Positions 38,828-49,100 of a DNA stretch of 64,000 bases are shown piece by piece. The notes beneath the pieces were generated by a model. It was not told the DNA's origin and ran no database searches. It worked only from the letters and a program-made list of their open reading frames with translations. The first letter of the stretch is position 1. Every line of letters begins with the position of its first letter. The stretch spans positions 1-64,000 of the IMG/VR virus record IMGVR_UViG_3300014502_000005; one strand, given 5' to 3'. This stretch comes from a virus. Position numbers and translations under genes: made by a program.

Positions 38828-41800
38828 GCGAAAAAGATATAAAAACATTTGGCGATATTTATCTGGATACTGATTCTGATCCAAAGATTAATAAAGGATC
38901 AGATTATGTATTAAATACAATAATACAATCAGATGGAAGATTTGGGGTAGCTGTAAATATAAAAGGTAACAAAGTGGTTACAGACCAATCTTTATTAGAT
39001 TCTATTTTTGTAAACCCAGACAGTTCTCCGATTAGGGTAATAGGATCGTGTAAAGATGAAGCTAGGAATAGGATTATATATTTTCTTTGTAATTCAGTAT
39101 CAGGGCATTTTAGTTCAGCCATTTTTTATTATGATATTTCTAATGGAGACAATAAGGTTATTTATAGCGATACAATTGATTTAACTAATTTAGATGAGCA
39201 TAATCATATAGGCGATAATTTTTTTCTTTTCGGATTAAATCAAACAGTTAGACATTGGGAAGGATTGGCTGTAGCCCCGAATGGAAATATTTATGCAGCC
39301 GCACAAACCGGAGATATATATCTACAAACTAATGGAACTGGAGATTTTGTAGCAACTGGCCAGACAACAAGAAATTGGCAACAAATGGCAGCCACTTCAA
39401 GTGGTAATATATATGCCGTAGCCATGAGTGGCGATATTTATATGCAGACTAATAGTACAGGTCAATTTGTATCTTTAAATCAAACAACTAAACATTGGGA
39501 AGCTATATCTATAGCTCTAAATGGAGATATATATACAATAGGGTACGGCGATATTTATAAACAAACTGGAGGCACCGGTAATTTTGTTGCATTGAACCAA
39601 TTATCTAATGTTTGGACAAGTATATCTGCCTCTCAGAATGGAAGTGGCAATATTTATGCCGTTAGGGTTGGTGTAGATATTTATATGCAAACTGGAGGGA
39701 CAGGAGATTTTGAGGCATTAAGCCAAGGCTCTAAACTATGGACAGGAATAGTTGTTGCCCCGAATGGTAATGTGTACGCAACAGCGATGTCTCATGATGA
39801 CATATATATGCAAACTTCAGGAGCTGGAAGTTTTGTTGGACTCGGAGACACAAGCCATAATTGGACTTATATAACAGCAACTTCAACTAATAATATTTAT
39901 GTTGTTACAGACAACGATGCTATTTATATGCAAACTGCCGGAACTGGGGCTTTTGTAGATTTAGCCGTTACGTCTAAAGCATGGAATGGAATAGCTGCGG
40001 CTCCGAATGGCAATGTATATGCGATTGCTTATAACATTAGCGGCGAAGATATTTATATGCAAACTTCTGGAACTGGTGATTTTAACCCATTAAGCCAGAC
40101 GCATAGGGATTGGGTTTCTATAGCTGCAGCTTCTAATGGAGATATATATGCAACTACATTAACAGGGGCTACTTATAAACAAACCGGAGGAACTGGTAAT
40201 TTCATAAGCCTAGGCGATACTTCTGATATGTGGATGGGCATAACTGCTGCCCCAAATGGGAATGTGTACGCTTCTGTTTACAATGGAGACATTTATAAAC
40301 AAACTGCCGGAACTGGTAATTTTGTAGCGTTAAATCAGACATATAGACAATGGACGCACATGGCCGCTGCGCCAAATGGCAATATATATGCATCCGTATT
40401 TGGAGGAGATATTTATATGCAAACAGCCGGAACCGGAGCTTTTATTGCATTAAGCCAAACAACTAGAAATTGGCAGGGATTAGCCGCCGCTTCAAATGGA
40501 GACATATATGCAGCTGTCCCTTTTGGGGACATTTATTTACAAACTGCCGGAACTGGTAATTTTGTGGCATTAAATCAAACAGTAAGATATTGGAACGCCA
40601 TGGCTGTTGCTGCCAATGGAAATGTATATGCGGATGTTATTGCTGGCGATATTTATACAAACATATTTAATTATGTATATGATGACGCAAAGGCTCTTAA
40701 TTTTAGCTACGATTCATTTATAACCGCCAATACAATAGGAGATTTATTATACTGGACAGATGGATTAAACCCTCCAAGAAAACTAAATTATATAAAAGCG
40801 TATAATCTTATTAATAACATAACTACTGACTATAAATATAGCACATTGTCAGTTGATATGATTGAGGCATATAAGCGGCCCCCTACTGAAAAAATAGGAT
40901 TGACATTATTAACATCTGCGAGCGAAATTCCCATTCGTAATAAAATATATCAATTTGCATATCGTTATGTTTATGATGATTTTGAAAAAAGCGTGTTGTC
41001 TCCATTTTCAGATGTAGTATTTTCGGATATAACAGCTTTTGCCGACGGAACTGTAACTTCTACATCAAGTATTTACGGAGTAAATCTGACTTTAAAATTA
41101 TATTATACGACAAATGGAACTTGGAATGATGTTGATTCGATAGAATTATTTGTTAGAAATAGCGATAAAGGCAATTGGTATTTATATGACAAAATACCTA
41201 ATCCTAAAAATGGATCAGGAGATACATTAACTTACTTGTTTAAAGACGATAAAATAAAACAAGAAGTAGATCAGGACGACCTAGGAAGACCATTTGATTT
41301 TTTGCCAAAGTTGGCAGGAACTCAAGAAATGATTGAGAAAGACAAGTTGATTTATGGGGATATTACGGAAGGGTTTGATAACATAGGTATAAATATAAGT
41401 TCTGTTGTTAATTTAACATTTGCCCATTTTGATGTGGGAGGCGGAACGGTTAGCACTATAGTTCCAAGGACTATTTCGTTGAAATTTCAAACATATGTTT
41501 CGGGATATACCTATAGCCTTATTTTAAAAATAGATGTAAAACAAACAGGAGCAAGCCCTAGAGATATTAGTACTAAAACAGTTAAGATAATATATAAAGC
41601 AGTTCCAGGGTCTACTGAATCGTCTATTTTGGCTAATATTAGGAATTTAATAAATGCTAATTTAAATTCAAACGTATTGGGATATAGTCGGGTGACAAAT
41701 TATGGTTCTGGAGTTAATTATATTGAGATGCCTATCGACTTTCTTACAAATAGTTCTCCTCCTACACATGAATATAGAGATATAAGTGATGTAAAGTCTT

Positions 41801-43839
41801 ATACGACAAATTTAACGTATAAGACCTTAAAATTTGGAGGGAATTATTTAGGAGGGATTCAGTATTATGACAAGGATTTAAGGTATTCTTTTATTCAAAA
41901 ATTTAATAATGACATTTTTGTTCCTAAATATTCTGATAGCACCTATCTTTCAGCTACAAATAATTATGTAGCTTCTTTAACCGTTTCGATAAAAAATAAA
42001 CCGCCAGAATGGGCATATTATTATGCTTTATGTTTTACAAAAAGAAATAATACAGGTATTTATTGGCAAATAAAAGCCTCTAAAGATATAGAATATTTTT
42101 ATGGAGCTAGTGATGGTTTTTTAAAAATAAAAGTTAATAAAATAATAAATCAAGAACACGACGATAATAAAAAATCAAATATTCCAACTTATATTTTTGA
42201 AGAAGGAGATAGGATTAGAGTTATAGGATATGGCACGACTATATACGACTTATTAGTACTTAACAATTCTTTTATAGATGAAAGTATTCTTGGCGTTGAT
42301 TATTTGTCAGGCGATTTATCATATAAAAAAGACGAATCTACAACTCCTGAATTTTTAAAAGATGCAAACGGGAATAAAGTTGTAGATGATTCATCATCTT
42401 TTATTATAACTCCTATTACTATTGATAAAATAAACCTTCCCTATGGGCCTATAACATCCTTGTTTTTTGAAATATATAGACCAAAAAAAGAAGCATCAAG
42501 CCCCTATTATTTTTCTACTTATTTTGGCACTATTGGGAACCCAGGAACGACTAATAATTATCATATAGGAACATCTCAAAATCAAGATCCAAATAATCCT
42601 GTAAATATACCAGCTATTGTAACTTGTAATCCTGGCGACACTTATTTAAAAGTTAGGGAACTAGAGTATACATTTATATGTACAGATGATAATTATTCGG
42701 ATTATTATAATTCAGATAGCTATGGGTTAGGGATGCCAAATATATTTAATCCAGACGCAAAAGAGGAACGATTAATTTCAGGCATGAGGAATTCAGGTTC
42801 TTTATTAGAGGATACTAAAATTAATAGGCTTAATCAATTTAAGTCGGCGGATTTGGAAATATTAAAGTCTAAATTTGGGGTTATTCATGTTTTAAGGGAA
42901 GTTGGAAATGTGTTAAAAGTACTTCAAGATAGAAAAGAGACTTCTATTTATATTAGTCGGACAGAAATGCAAAACGCTGATAATACTTCAAATGTAGTTA
43001 AATCAACAGCATTGTTGGGAACGGCTAATAAGTTTGATGAAGATAGAGGGACTGTTTATCGAAGATCGGCCATTGGTCATAATCGGGAATTATATTATTT
43101 TGATATTTATAGGGGCGAAGTTATAAGGTCAAGTCCTAATGGCCAATATCCTATTTCTGAATATGGGATGAGAACTTATTTTAAGAATAAATCACTAGAA
43201 TTATTATCTGAAGGGATAGAAAATATAGATGTTATTGCGTCATTTGACGAAGAAAATAAAATATATTTACTTACGTTCAAGGGTACGAACTCAGAGACTG
43301 TTGGATTTTATGATCCACAAATAGAAGGCGCAAAACCAAGATGGATAAGTTTTTATTCATTCATTCCAGAACATTATGAATCATTTGGATCGGCACTACT
43401 TTCTTTTAAGGACGGGATAGGTTATCAACATAATTCATCGAATGTAAATCGGACTACTTTTTATAATGTTAAACATAAACAACAGATTAATTGGTATTCT
43501 AATGTTGTTCCGATTATAAAGAAAATATTTAGAAGTATAGGCGTAAAATCTAATAAAGCATGGAGTATTCCAATTATATTGATAGAACCAGATGCTTCTT
43601 ATCCTAATGGGATGTTATCAAAATTAAATACAAATCATTTTGAGTTAAAGGAAGGTCAATATTTTGCCGACTATTTGAATAATATGAAAACTACTTCAAG
43701 CTCGGCATCTGTTTTGGATTTATTTAATGGTGATACTTTAAGAGGATATTATCTGCAAAACCAAATGGAAAATATAGAAAATGCAGAAGTATGGTTACTA
43801 TCGACTGAGGTTAATTTCGATCAAAGTAACAAATTTTAA
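38824..43839 (+). CDS. tail stabilisation/muzzle-like protein with tectonin-like propeller
   Basis: 1671 residues. The first 135 residues (KTFGDIYLDTDSDPKINKGSDYVLN) and the part after 620 (DALNFSYDS...YWTDGLNPPRKLNYIKAY) look like the podovirus stabilisation/muzzle protein family, whose members close the tail end and hold the DNA. Residues 142-615 are an insert of twelve about 40-residue repeats with W at the start and NG[ND][IV]YA and GDIY motifs, as in tectonin beta-propeller lectins. The insert likely projects outward and could bind glycans. No protease or hydrolase motif seen. Confidence 0.75.
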   Translation: MSEKDIKTFGDIYLDTDSDPKINKGSDYVLNTIIQSDGRFGVAVNIKGNKVVTDQSLLDSIFVNPDSSPIRVIGSCKDEARNRIIYFLCNSVSGHFSSAIFYYDISNGDNKVIYSDTIDLTNLDEHNHIGDNFFLFGLNQTVRHWEGLAVAPNGNIYAAAQTGDIYLQTNGTGDFVATGQTTRNWQQMAATSSGNIYAVAMSGDIYMQTNSTGQFVSLNQTTKHWEAISIALNGDIYTIGYGDIYKQTGGTGNFVALNQLSNVWTSISASQNGSGNIYAVRVGVDIYMQTGGTGDFEALSQGSKLWTGIVVAPNGNVYATAMSHDDIYMQTSGAGSFVGLGDTSHNWTYITATSTNNIYVVTDNDAIYMQTAGTGAFVDLAVTSKAWNGIAAAPNGNVYAIAYNISGEDIYMQTSGTGDFNPLSQTHRDWVSIAAASNGDIYATTLTGATYKQTGGTGNFISLGDTSDMWMGITAAPNGNVYASVYNGDIYKQTAGTGNFVALNQTYRQWTHMAAAPNGNIYASVFGGDIYMQTAGTGAFIALSQTTRNWQGLAAASNGDIYAAVPFGDIYLQTAGTGNFVALNQTVRYWNAMAVAANGNVYADVIAGDIYTNIFNYVYDDAKALNFSYDSFITANTIGDLLYWTDGLNPPRKLNYIKAYNLINNITTDYKYSTLSVDMIEAYKRPPTEKIGLTLLTSASEIPIRNKIYQFAYRYVYDDFEKSVLSPFSDVVFSDITAFADGTVTSTSSIYGVNLTLKLYYTTNGTWNDVDSIELFVRNSDKGNWYLYDKIPNPKNGSGDTLTYLFKDDKIKQEVDQDDLGRPFDFLPKLAGTQEMIEKDKLIYGDITEGFDNIGINISSVVNLTFAHFDVGGGTVSTIVPRTISLKFQTYVSGYTYSLILKIDVKQTGASPRDISTKTVKIIYKAVPGSTESSILANIRNLINANLNSNVLGYSRVTNYGSGVNYIEMPIDFLTNSSPPTHEYRDISDVKSYTTNLTYKTLKFGGNYLGGIQYYDKDLRYSFIQKFNNDIFVPKYSDSTYLSATNNYVASLTVSIKNKPPEWAYYYALCFTKRNNTGIYWQIKASKDIEYFYGASDGFLKIKVNKIINQEHDDNKKSNIPTYIFEEGDRIRVIGYGTTIYDLLVLNNSFIDESILGVDYLSGDLSYKKDESTTPEFLKDANGNKVVDDSSSFIITPITIDKINLPYGPITSLFFEIYRPKKEASSPYYFSTYFGTIGNPGTTNNYHIGTSQNQDPNNPVNIPAIVTCNPGDTYLKVRELEYTFICTDDNYSDYYNSDSYGLGMPNIFNPDAKEERLISGMRNSGSLLEDTKINRLNQFKSADLEILKSKFGVIHVLREVGNVLKVLQDRKETSIYISRTEMQNADNTSNVVKSTALLGTANKFDEDRGTVYRRSAIGHNRELYYFDIYRGEVIRSSPNGQYPISEYGMRTYFKNKSLELLSEGIENIDVIASFDEENKIYLLTFKGTNSETVGFYDPQIEGAKPRWISFYSFIPEHYESFGSALLSFKDGIGYQHNSSNVNRTTFYNVKHKQQINWYSNVVPIIKKIFRSIGVKSNKAWSIPIILIEPDASYPNGMLSKLNTNHFELKEGQYFADYLNNMKTTSSSASVLDLFNGDTLRGYYLQNQMENIENAEVWLLSTEVNFDQSNKF
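39247..40665 (+). repeat. 12 coding repeats, tectonin/beta-propeller type
   Basis: Twelve units of 39-43 codons within the 38824 gene. Consensus W-x3-A-A-A-x-N-G-N-I-Y-A, then G-D-I-Y-x-Q-T-x-G-T-G-x-F-V. Units differ at codon level (synonymous changes are frequent), so the array is old and conserved in protein rather than a recent DNA expansion. Confidence 0.85.
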
Positions 43840-43845
43840 AATGAT

Positions 43846-43853
43846 TAACTTTG
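43846..43853 (+). promoter_or_regulatory. -7 box before internal virion genes
   Basis: TAACTTTG in context ATTAACTTTGTAAAAA, identical over 16 bases to the one before 51870. 13 bp before the ATG at 43867, 7 bp after the stabilisation-protein stop. Confidence 0.6.
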
Positions 43854-43866
43854 TAAAAATAATAAT

Positions 43867-44508
43867 ATGATACCATTAGTTGCCGCGGGAATTGGAAGTG
43901 CAATTGGACTAGGAGAATCTATATTTGGAGGTATAAAAGCTAACAGGGCCAACAAGGCTATGGATCAACTAGAAAAGAATAAACCCATATATTCGCGTCC
44001 AGACGAGATTAAACAATACCTTGAACAGGCTAAGACGAATGCTAATTCAAAAATGCCTGGTCAAACTCAAATGGAACAAAATGCCCAGCAATCAACTCAG
44101 TCTATGATGACTAAATTGGAAGATTCAGGTCAATTAGATGCTGGGTCTATTCAAAAATTATATCAGTCAGAAGTAGGGGCTTATAATAATTTAGCTATGC
44201 AGCAAGCGCAGTATTATCAGTCAAATCAAGACAGACTAAGTCAAGCTTTTAATGAATCTGCTAAATATGCAGATCAGGAATTTGAATATAATATAAACGC
44301 TCCTTGGCAGCGTCAATATAATAGGCAAATAGGCAATTATGAAGCTGGACAAAAGATGGTTGGACAAGGGTTGAATACACTTGCTTCATCGGCTATGAAT
44401 TATGCAGGAATGAAAAGTGGTTCATCTCAAAATGATTCATCACAAACATTTCCTGGGAATAGCATGGATTCTTCAATGAATATACGACAATATAAAAATC
44501 ACGTATAA
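43867..44508 (+). CDS. small internal virion/ejection protein candidate
   Basis: 213 residues. N-terminus AAGIGSAIGLGESIFGGIKANRANKAMDQ is a glycine-zipper-like hydrophobic segment followed by a basic linker, then a Gln/Ala-rich helical body. That plan is seen in phage proteins injected with DNA (P22 gp7-like) and in crAss-like cargo-region genes. No signal peptide cleavage site. Shares its stop with the next start. Confidence 0.6.
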   Translation: MIPLVAAGIGSAIGLGESIFGGIKANRANKAMDQLEKNKPIYSRPDEIKQYLEQAKTNANSKMPGQTQMEQNAQQSTQSMMTKLEDSGQLDAGSIQKLYQSEVGAYNNLAMQQAQYYQSNQDRLSQAFNESAKYADQEFEYNINAPWQRQYNRQIGNYEAGQKMVGQGLNTLASSAMNYAGMKSGSSQNDSSQTFPGNSMDSSMNIRQYKNHV

Positions 44509-46106
44509 TGGCAATATCAACATATACACGTGCCCCCAAAGAATATGATTATAGTGATCTTAATGTTGACAAGCAATTAGATAGATTTTCTAATACTTAC
44601 CGGCAAGACCAGGAGAAGGAACGTCAAGATACTAAACAAAGAGAAGCTACATATCTTCAACAAGCAAAGGTTGATCCTATATTTAATATGTCAAGTTATT
44701 GGCAAAAAGAACAAGGTAAAAAAATTCAAGAGTTTCAAAATTTTTTATCTCAAAAATATTATAGCTCAAAAAATAGGCTAAATTTACAAGACCAAATAGA
44801 AATACAAAATCATAAAGCAGCCTTGTATGGTTGGCAACAAGAATTACAGGCTAATCAACAGAAGTACGCCCAAGCTGCAAAACAAATAGAAAATGATCCG
44901 TACGGTATTAAATACGATAAAGATAATTTTGAGTCTAAGGTTGATAAATGGAAAGTTGATGGCAAATTAGATGACGACATGTTGTTGCCACCAAGAATAG
45001 GAGATAGGCGTGGTTATTATGAAACTAAAAACTGGAAGGGGACAAAGCAGACCGATGTAACCGACAGGAATGGCCAAAGGCATACAGTTGAAGTTCCAAT
45101 GACTGATGATGAAGCAAAAGCTCAATCTAAGTATGATTTATTTAATCCTAAAAATGCAGGATTATATAGGACTGTTACAGAAGATTTTGCCAAATTACCA
45201 ATAGAAGATAAGAAAAAATACCTTGATAAATATAAAGGAGAAGAAAATCAAATAGGAGATGCTGTTGTGGATTGGAATTGGGACACAGCAGGTAAATATG
45301 CTATTAAAAAACAAATTTCAGATAAACCTGCCCCAAAAGGAAGTAGAGGAAGTGGCTACGGTGCGGCTTATTATCCAAACGAATCTGGAGAAGCGGTAGG
45401 GAATAGAAGTATTGTTAAAAATATTCATAAGCCTGTCGTTGTTGGAGATATAACAATAAATAATGAGGATGAATATCGTAAATTAGCACTTAAAAAAGGT
45501 CAGACAAGTGAAGAAAGAAAAGCTTTATTAACATGGAGCGATCAGAAAAGAGATTCTAAAAATTTTGTTGAAAGAAAAGTTGGGGTAAAAATTGAAGATG
45601 GGGCTAAAGTCCCTAATAATATTAGCATATCTGTTCCAGCTAAAAATACAGTTGACATATCTACAGGAAAATTAAATAAAGATCAAGAGGAAGGTGTAGG
45701 ACAACAGGATTATAAAAGGATGTCTATTGAATATCTGCCTTGGAATGGAGAAAGATGGGCGGAAGGAGATGAATATGGAAGCAGAGAAAATTTAAAGCCA
45801 GGATGGACTATTAAACCATTTTTAATAGGACGAGACGATGAAGAACAAGAAGTGAATGCCAAATTATTGGATAAGCATGATCTGGAACAGATAGAATATC
45901 AATCAAAAGGTAAATGGAGCGGAGAAAGTGTTAGGAATAATATGAGTATTGGCAAGCCAGAAAATAAAGTTAGTGAACCTTCAAAAGCTAATAAGGCTAA
46001 GTCTTACACTATAAGAGGTAAGAATTATACTCATAGTGATTTATTGAAACAAGGATTTAGTGAAGGTCAGATACAAAAAGCTATTAAAGAAGGTAAAATA
46101 AAATAA
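44508..46106 (+). CDS. internal virion protein candidate (532 aa)
   Basis: Not recognised. Hydrophilic, Gln/Lys-rich, coiled-coil in residues 25-130, central linker, and C-terminal SYTIRGKNYTHSDLLKQGFSEGQIQKAIKEGKI, a helix-turn-helix-like ending common in phage structural proteins. Between two other probable ejection proteins, translated in a tight series. Confidence 0.6.
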   Translation: MAISTYTRAPKEYDYSDLNVDKQLDRFSNTYRQDQEKERQDTKQREATYLQQAKVDPIFNMSSYWQKEQGKKIQEFQNFLSQKYYSSKNRLNLQDQIEIQNHKAALYGWQQELQANQQKYAQAAKQIENDPYGIKYDKDNFESKVDKWKVDGKLDDDMLLPPRIGDRRGYYETKNWKGTKQTDVTDRNGQRHTVEVPMTDDEAKAQSKYDLFNPKNAGLYRTVTEDFAKLPIEDKKKYLDKYKGEENQIGDAVVDWNWDTAGKYAIKKQISDKPAPKGSRGSGYGAAYYPNESGEAVGNRSIVKNIHKPVVVGDITINNEDEYRKLALKKGQTSEERKALLTWSDQKRDSKNFVERKVGVKIEDGAKVPNNISISVPAKNTVDISTGKLNKDQEEGVGQQDYKRMSIEYLPWNGERWAEGDEYGSRENLKPGWTIKPFLIGRDDEEQEVNAKLLDKHDLEQIEYQSKGKWSGESVRNNMSIGKPENKVSEPSKANKAKSYTIRGKNYTHSDLLKQGFSEGQIQKAIKEGKIK

Positions 46107-46107
46107 T

Positions 46108-49100
46108 ATGCCAGACAAGGATTTAGTAAACTTATTAGGAGAACCTGAAAATAAACCAGATACTGATTTAGTATCTGCATTAGGAGAGCCCGAATTAAAA
46201 AAAAAAGTATCTACTACAGAATCTCAACCTTATTTAGGTCAAGATTCACAATCAGAATCAGTTGGTCAGGCAAATACATCGAAATCACAAAGTTCGACTG
46301 GTAGTTTTAGAACCGTAGGCTCTCCGAAACAAAAACCAAAATACGATACAGAAGTTTTGCCCGAGACTTTTAATGAAAAACCTATTGTCAAAGCTGAACA
46401 AAAAGAAGATAAGGTTCGTCAAAAAATATATGAAAAACCCAGATCAGTAGATGATTTTAATAAAGAGTTTGGAATCAATCCAGAAGAGAATGATATTAAG
46501 AATCCAGAAAAAATATTAAAACCTGAAGAACAAGAAAATTTACTACAAACTATAGACTTTAAGAGATTTACCAAACAAAAAACTGATGAATATTTAACAA
46601 GACCGGAAGATAGTTATTTATGGTCATTTTCGCATGGAGCAGGAAAAGCTATTTATCATGTTTTGGACGATTTGGACGCAGCTTCCAAAATGCTACATGA
46701 TATTACAGGTATAAATTATGGCGGGACATTTGGTGATGCTGCAAAAAAAGTAAATGAAAGCAATGAAAGTGGCACGACCAAAACGCCAGATACTATATTA
46801 GGAAATGTTCTAGAAGGTTTAGGAAGCACTTCTGTGGATGTTCCATTAATGTGGCTTACTCCTGAGTTGAAATCTAAATATATAGCTGCTGCTACAGGTG
46901 GCGTAGTTAAATCTATGCCCGGTATTGTTTCATATATGGCTGCTGATAATGCTTTATCTAAATATCAAGAATTAGATAAGCAGGATAATCCAGAGGCTAA
47001 TAAATTGACTGAGACATTTAAAGCCGCAGGACTAGGTGCTTTTGAAGGCTATCTAATGCACTCTTTTGGATTTTTATCCTCTGAAGCAGGAGGATTTATA
47101 AAAGGAGTGACGAATAATAATGCTTTAGGCAAAGTAGCTTCTGTAGTTTCTAATGGCACTTTGTTCGGAGGAATGACGGCTTCGGAACAATATATGTCTG
47201 GAAAGATTAATCCTAAAGAAGTTATTAGTAGTGCTATTTTAGGTGCTGGAATGACGGCAGTTTCTATACCTGAATCGTTAAGAAAAGAATTAGAAGCAAA
47301 TCAGCAAAAAGCTAGTGATAGATTTTTTACTTCATCTTCTGAAGATATAGCCAAGATCAATGATTTACCTAAATCTGTTGATAAATTAAGGGAAGAACAG
47401 TTAAAAGTACAAGACAAAGCCGATAAAGAAACTGACCCAAAAAAGAAAGAAGAACTACAAATAGCAGCCAAAACCATCGACGGATATATAGACGTAAAAG
47501 CTGTAACCAAACAAATATTGTCTGATTCTGATGTTGCCATTAAGGCCATACAGGAAGATCCGAAATTAACAGATGAAGAAAAGCAATATCATATTGATAA
47601 GGTGAATGAAGTTGTGGCCAAGAACGATCCAAGAATACAAGCGGCCAATCCTCTTATTAAAGAATCTTCTGATATTGATAAGAATATTCAAACTATTAAA
47701 GAAAACAAGTCTATACCAGAAGAAAATAAGCCAATTATGATTGAAGGCTTAGAAGACAGAAAAAAAGAAGTTTTTAAGTCCATTAAAAAAGAGATGTCTA
47801 AACCTATGGATATTTTTGAATTAAATAAAAATGAACAATTAAAACAAAAAGAAAATGAAAGCAAAATCAAAAAACAAAATGTTCGCTCAACAGAAGCCAA
47901 GCAAGATGTCGGGGAAAAAAGTAGCTCCTCCAAAGAAGTCCCCAAAATCGAAGAAAAAAGCAAAGGGCTGCTAGAGGATGCCACTCAAAAAGTCGGGGTC
48001 GAAAAAAGCGGTCAGCCAGAACATAAGCGAATTCCACAAGGGGAAGACTTACGCGGCGACCAAGAGAAAGTTCGGGAAGGTAAAAGCGAACAAACAGGCA
48101 ATAGCAGTAGCCCTCGAACAGAAGAGAAGGAGCAAGAAGAAATGATACCAGAATTTGTACCGGAAGGCATGGCAGAACCAGAACCTTCCAGTACAAAATC
48201 AGGGAAAGTAGATATTGGAGAAAAAAGTGAGATGTCTAAAGACATGAAAGGCATTTTAGGTATAAAAGATAATAACGTATTTACTAGAGAAATATCGAAA
48301 GAAGGAAAAGAATTTGGCGAAGTCCATGTAAAAGAAATGCCTGAAAATTGGCAAGTTAAATATGTGAATGTAAATGATAAAGGTAAAGGATATGGCAAAC
48401 AGATTTACAGAGAATTAAACAAGCAAGCCGAAACCGAAGGAAAAACAATAGTGTCTGATGAGCCTAATAAAATATCTGCTTCAGCCAAAGGCTTATGGAA
48501 TTCACTAGTTAAATCTGGAGAAGCAGAAAAACTGCCAGACGAATCTTATCGAATGATTTCAACCAAAACAGAAAAACCAATATCACAAGAAAATACTAAA
48601 ATTAAAGAGCCTTCTATTGGCGATAAAGTAGGATTTAAAGATATGGTAGGTACTTCCCGCAAAGGGGAATTATTATCTATAGAAGACGGTAAATATAAAA
48701 TAAAGGCAGACGACGGGAGTACGCATCGTGTAAAGCCCGAAAAATTACAACCAATAGAGCAATCTGAAAAAGAGATTAAAGAAGGAGAGGCTCCCGCCAA
48801 AGAAGAAATTAAACTTAATGAGAAAATAAAATCAACCAAAGTTACTTTGGCTAAAAATGATATTCCTATTATATCAGGGCTTGTTAAAGATATTGTAAAG
48901 CCTGTAGCTGAATCGGCTAAAGATGCTTTTATGATAGCTTATAAATTTCTGTCTCCTAAATCTTTTGCTTCATCTAAGGTTAAAGATATTTTAAATGAAA
49001 CATTGATTGGAGAAAGGAACGAATCCAAGGCTAAATTAGACATGGCATTACGTCCCGTAGAAAAGTTATTCGACCAAATGCCGGATGAGGATAATGTTAA

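Noticed and set aside
47688-48398. Several long minus-strand frames within the giant virion-protein gene
   Set aside because: Ser/Leu/Phe-rich translations typical of antisense frames over Lys/Glu-rich coding DNA. No starts or coupling.
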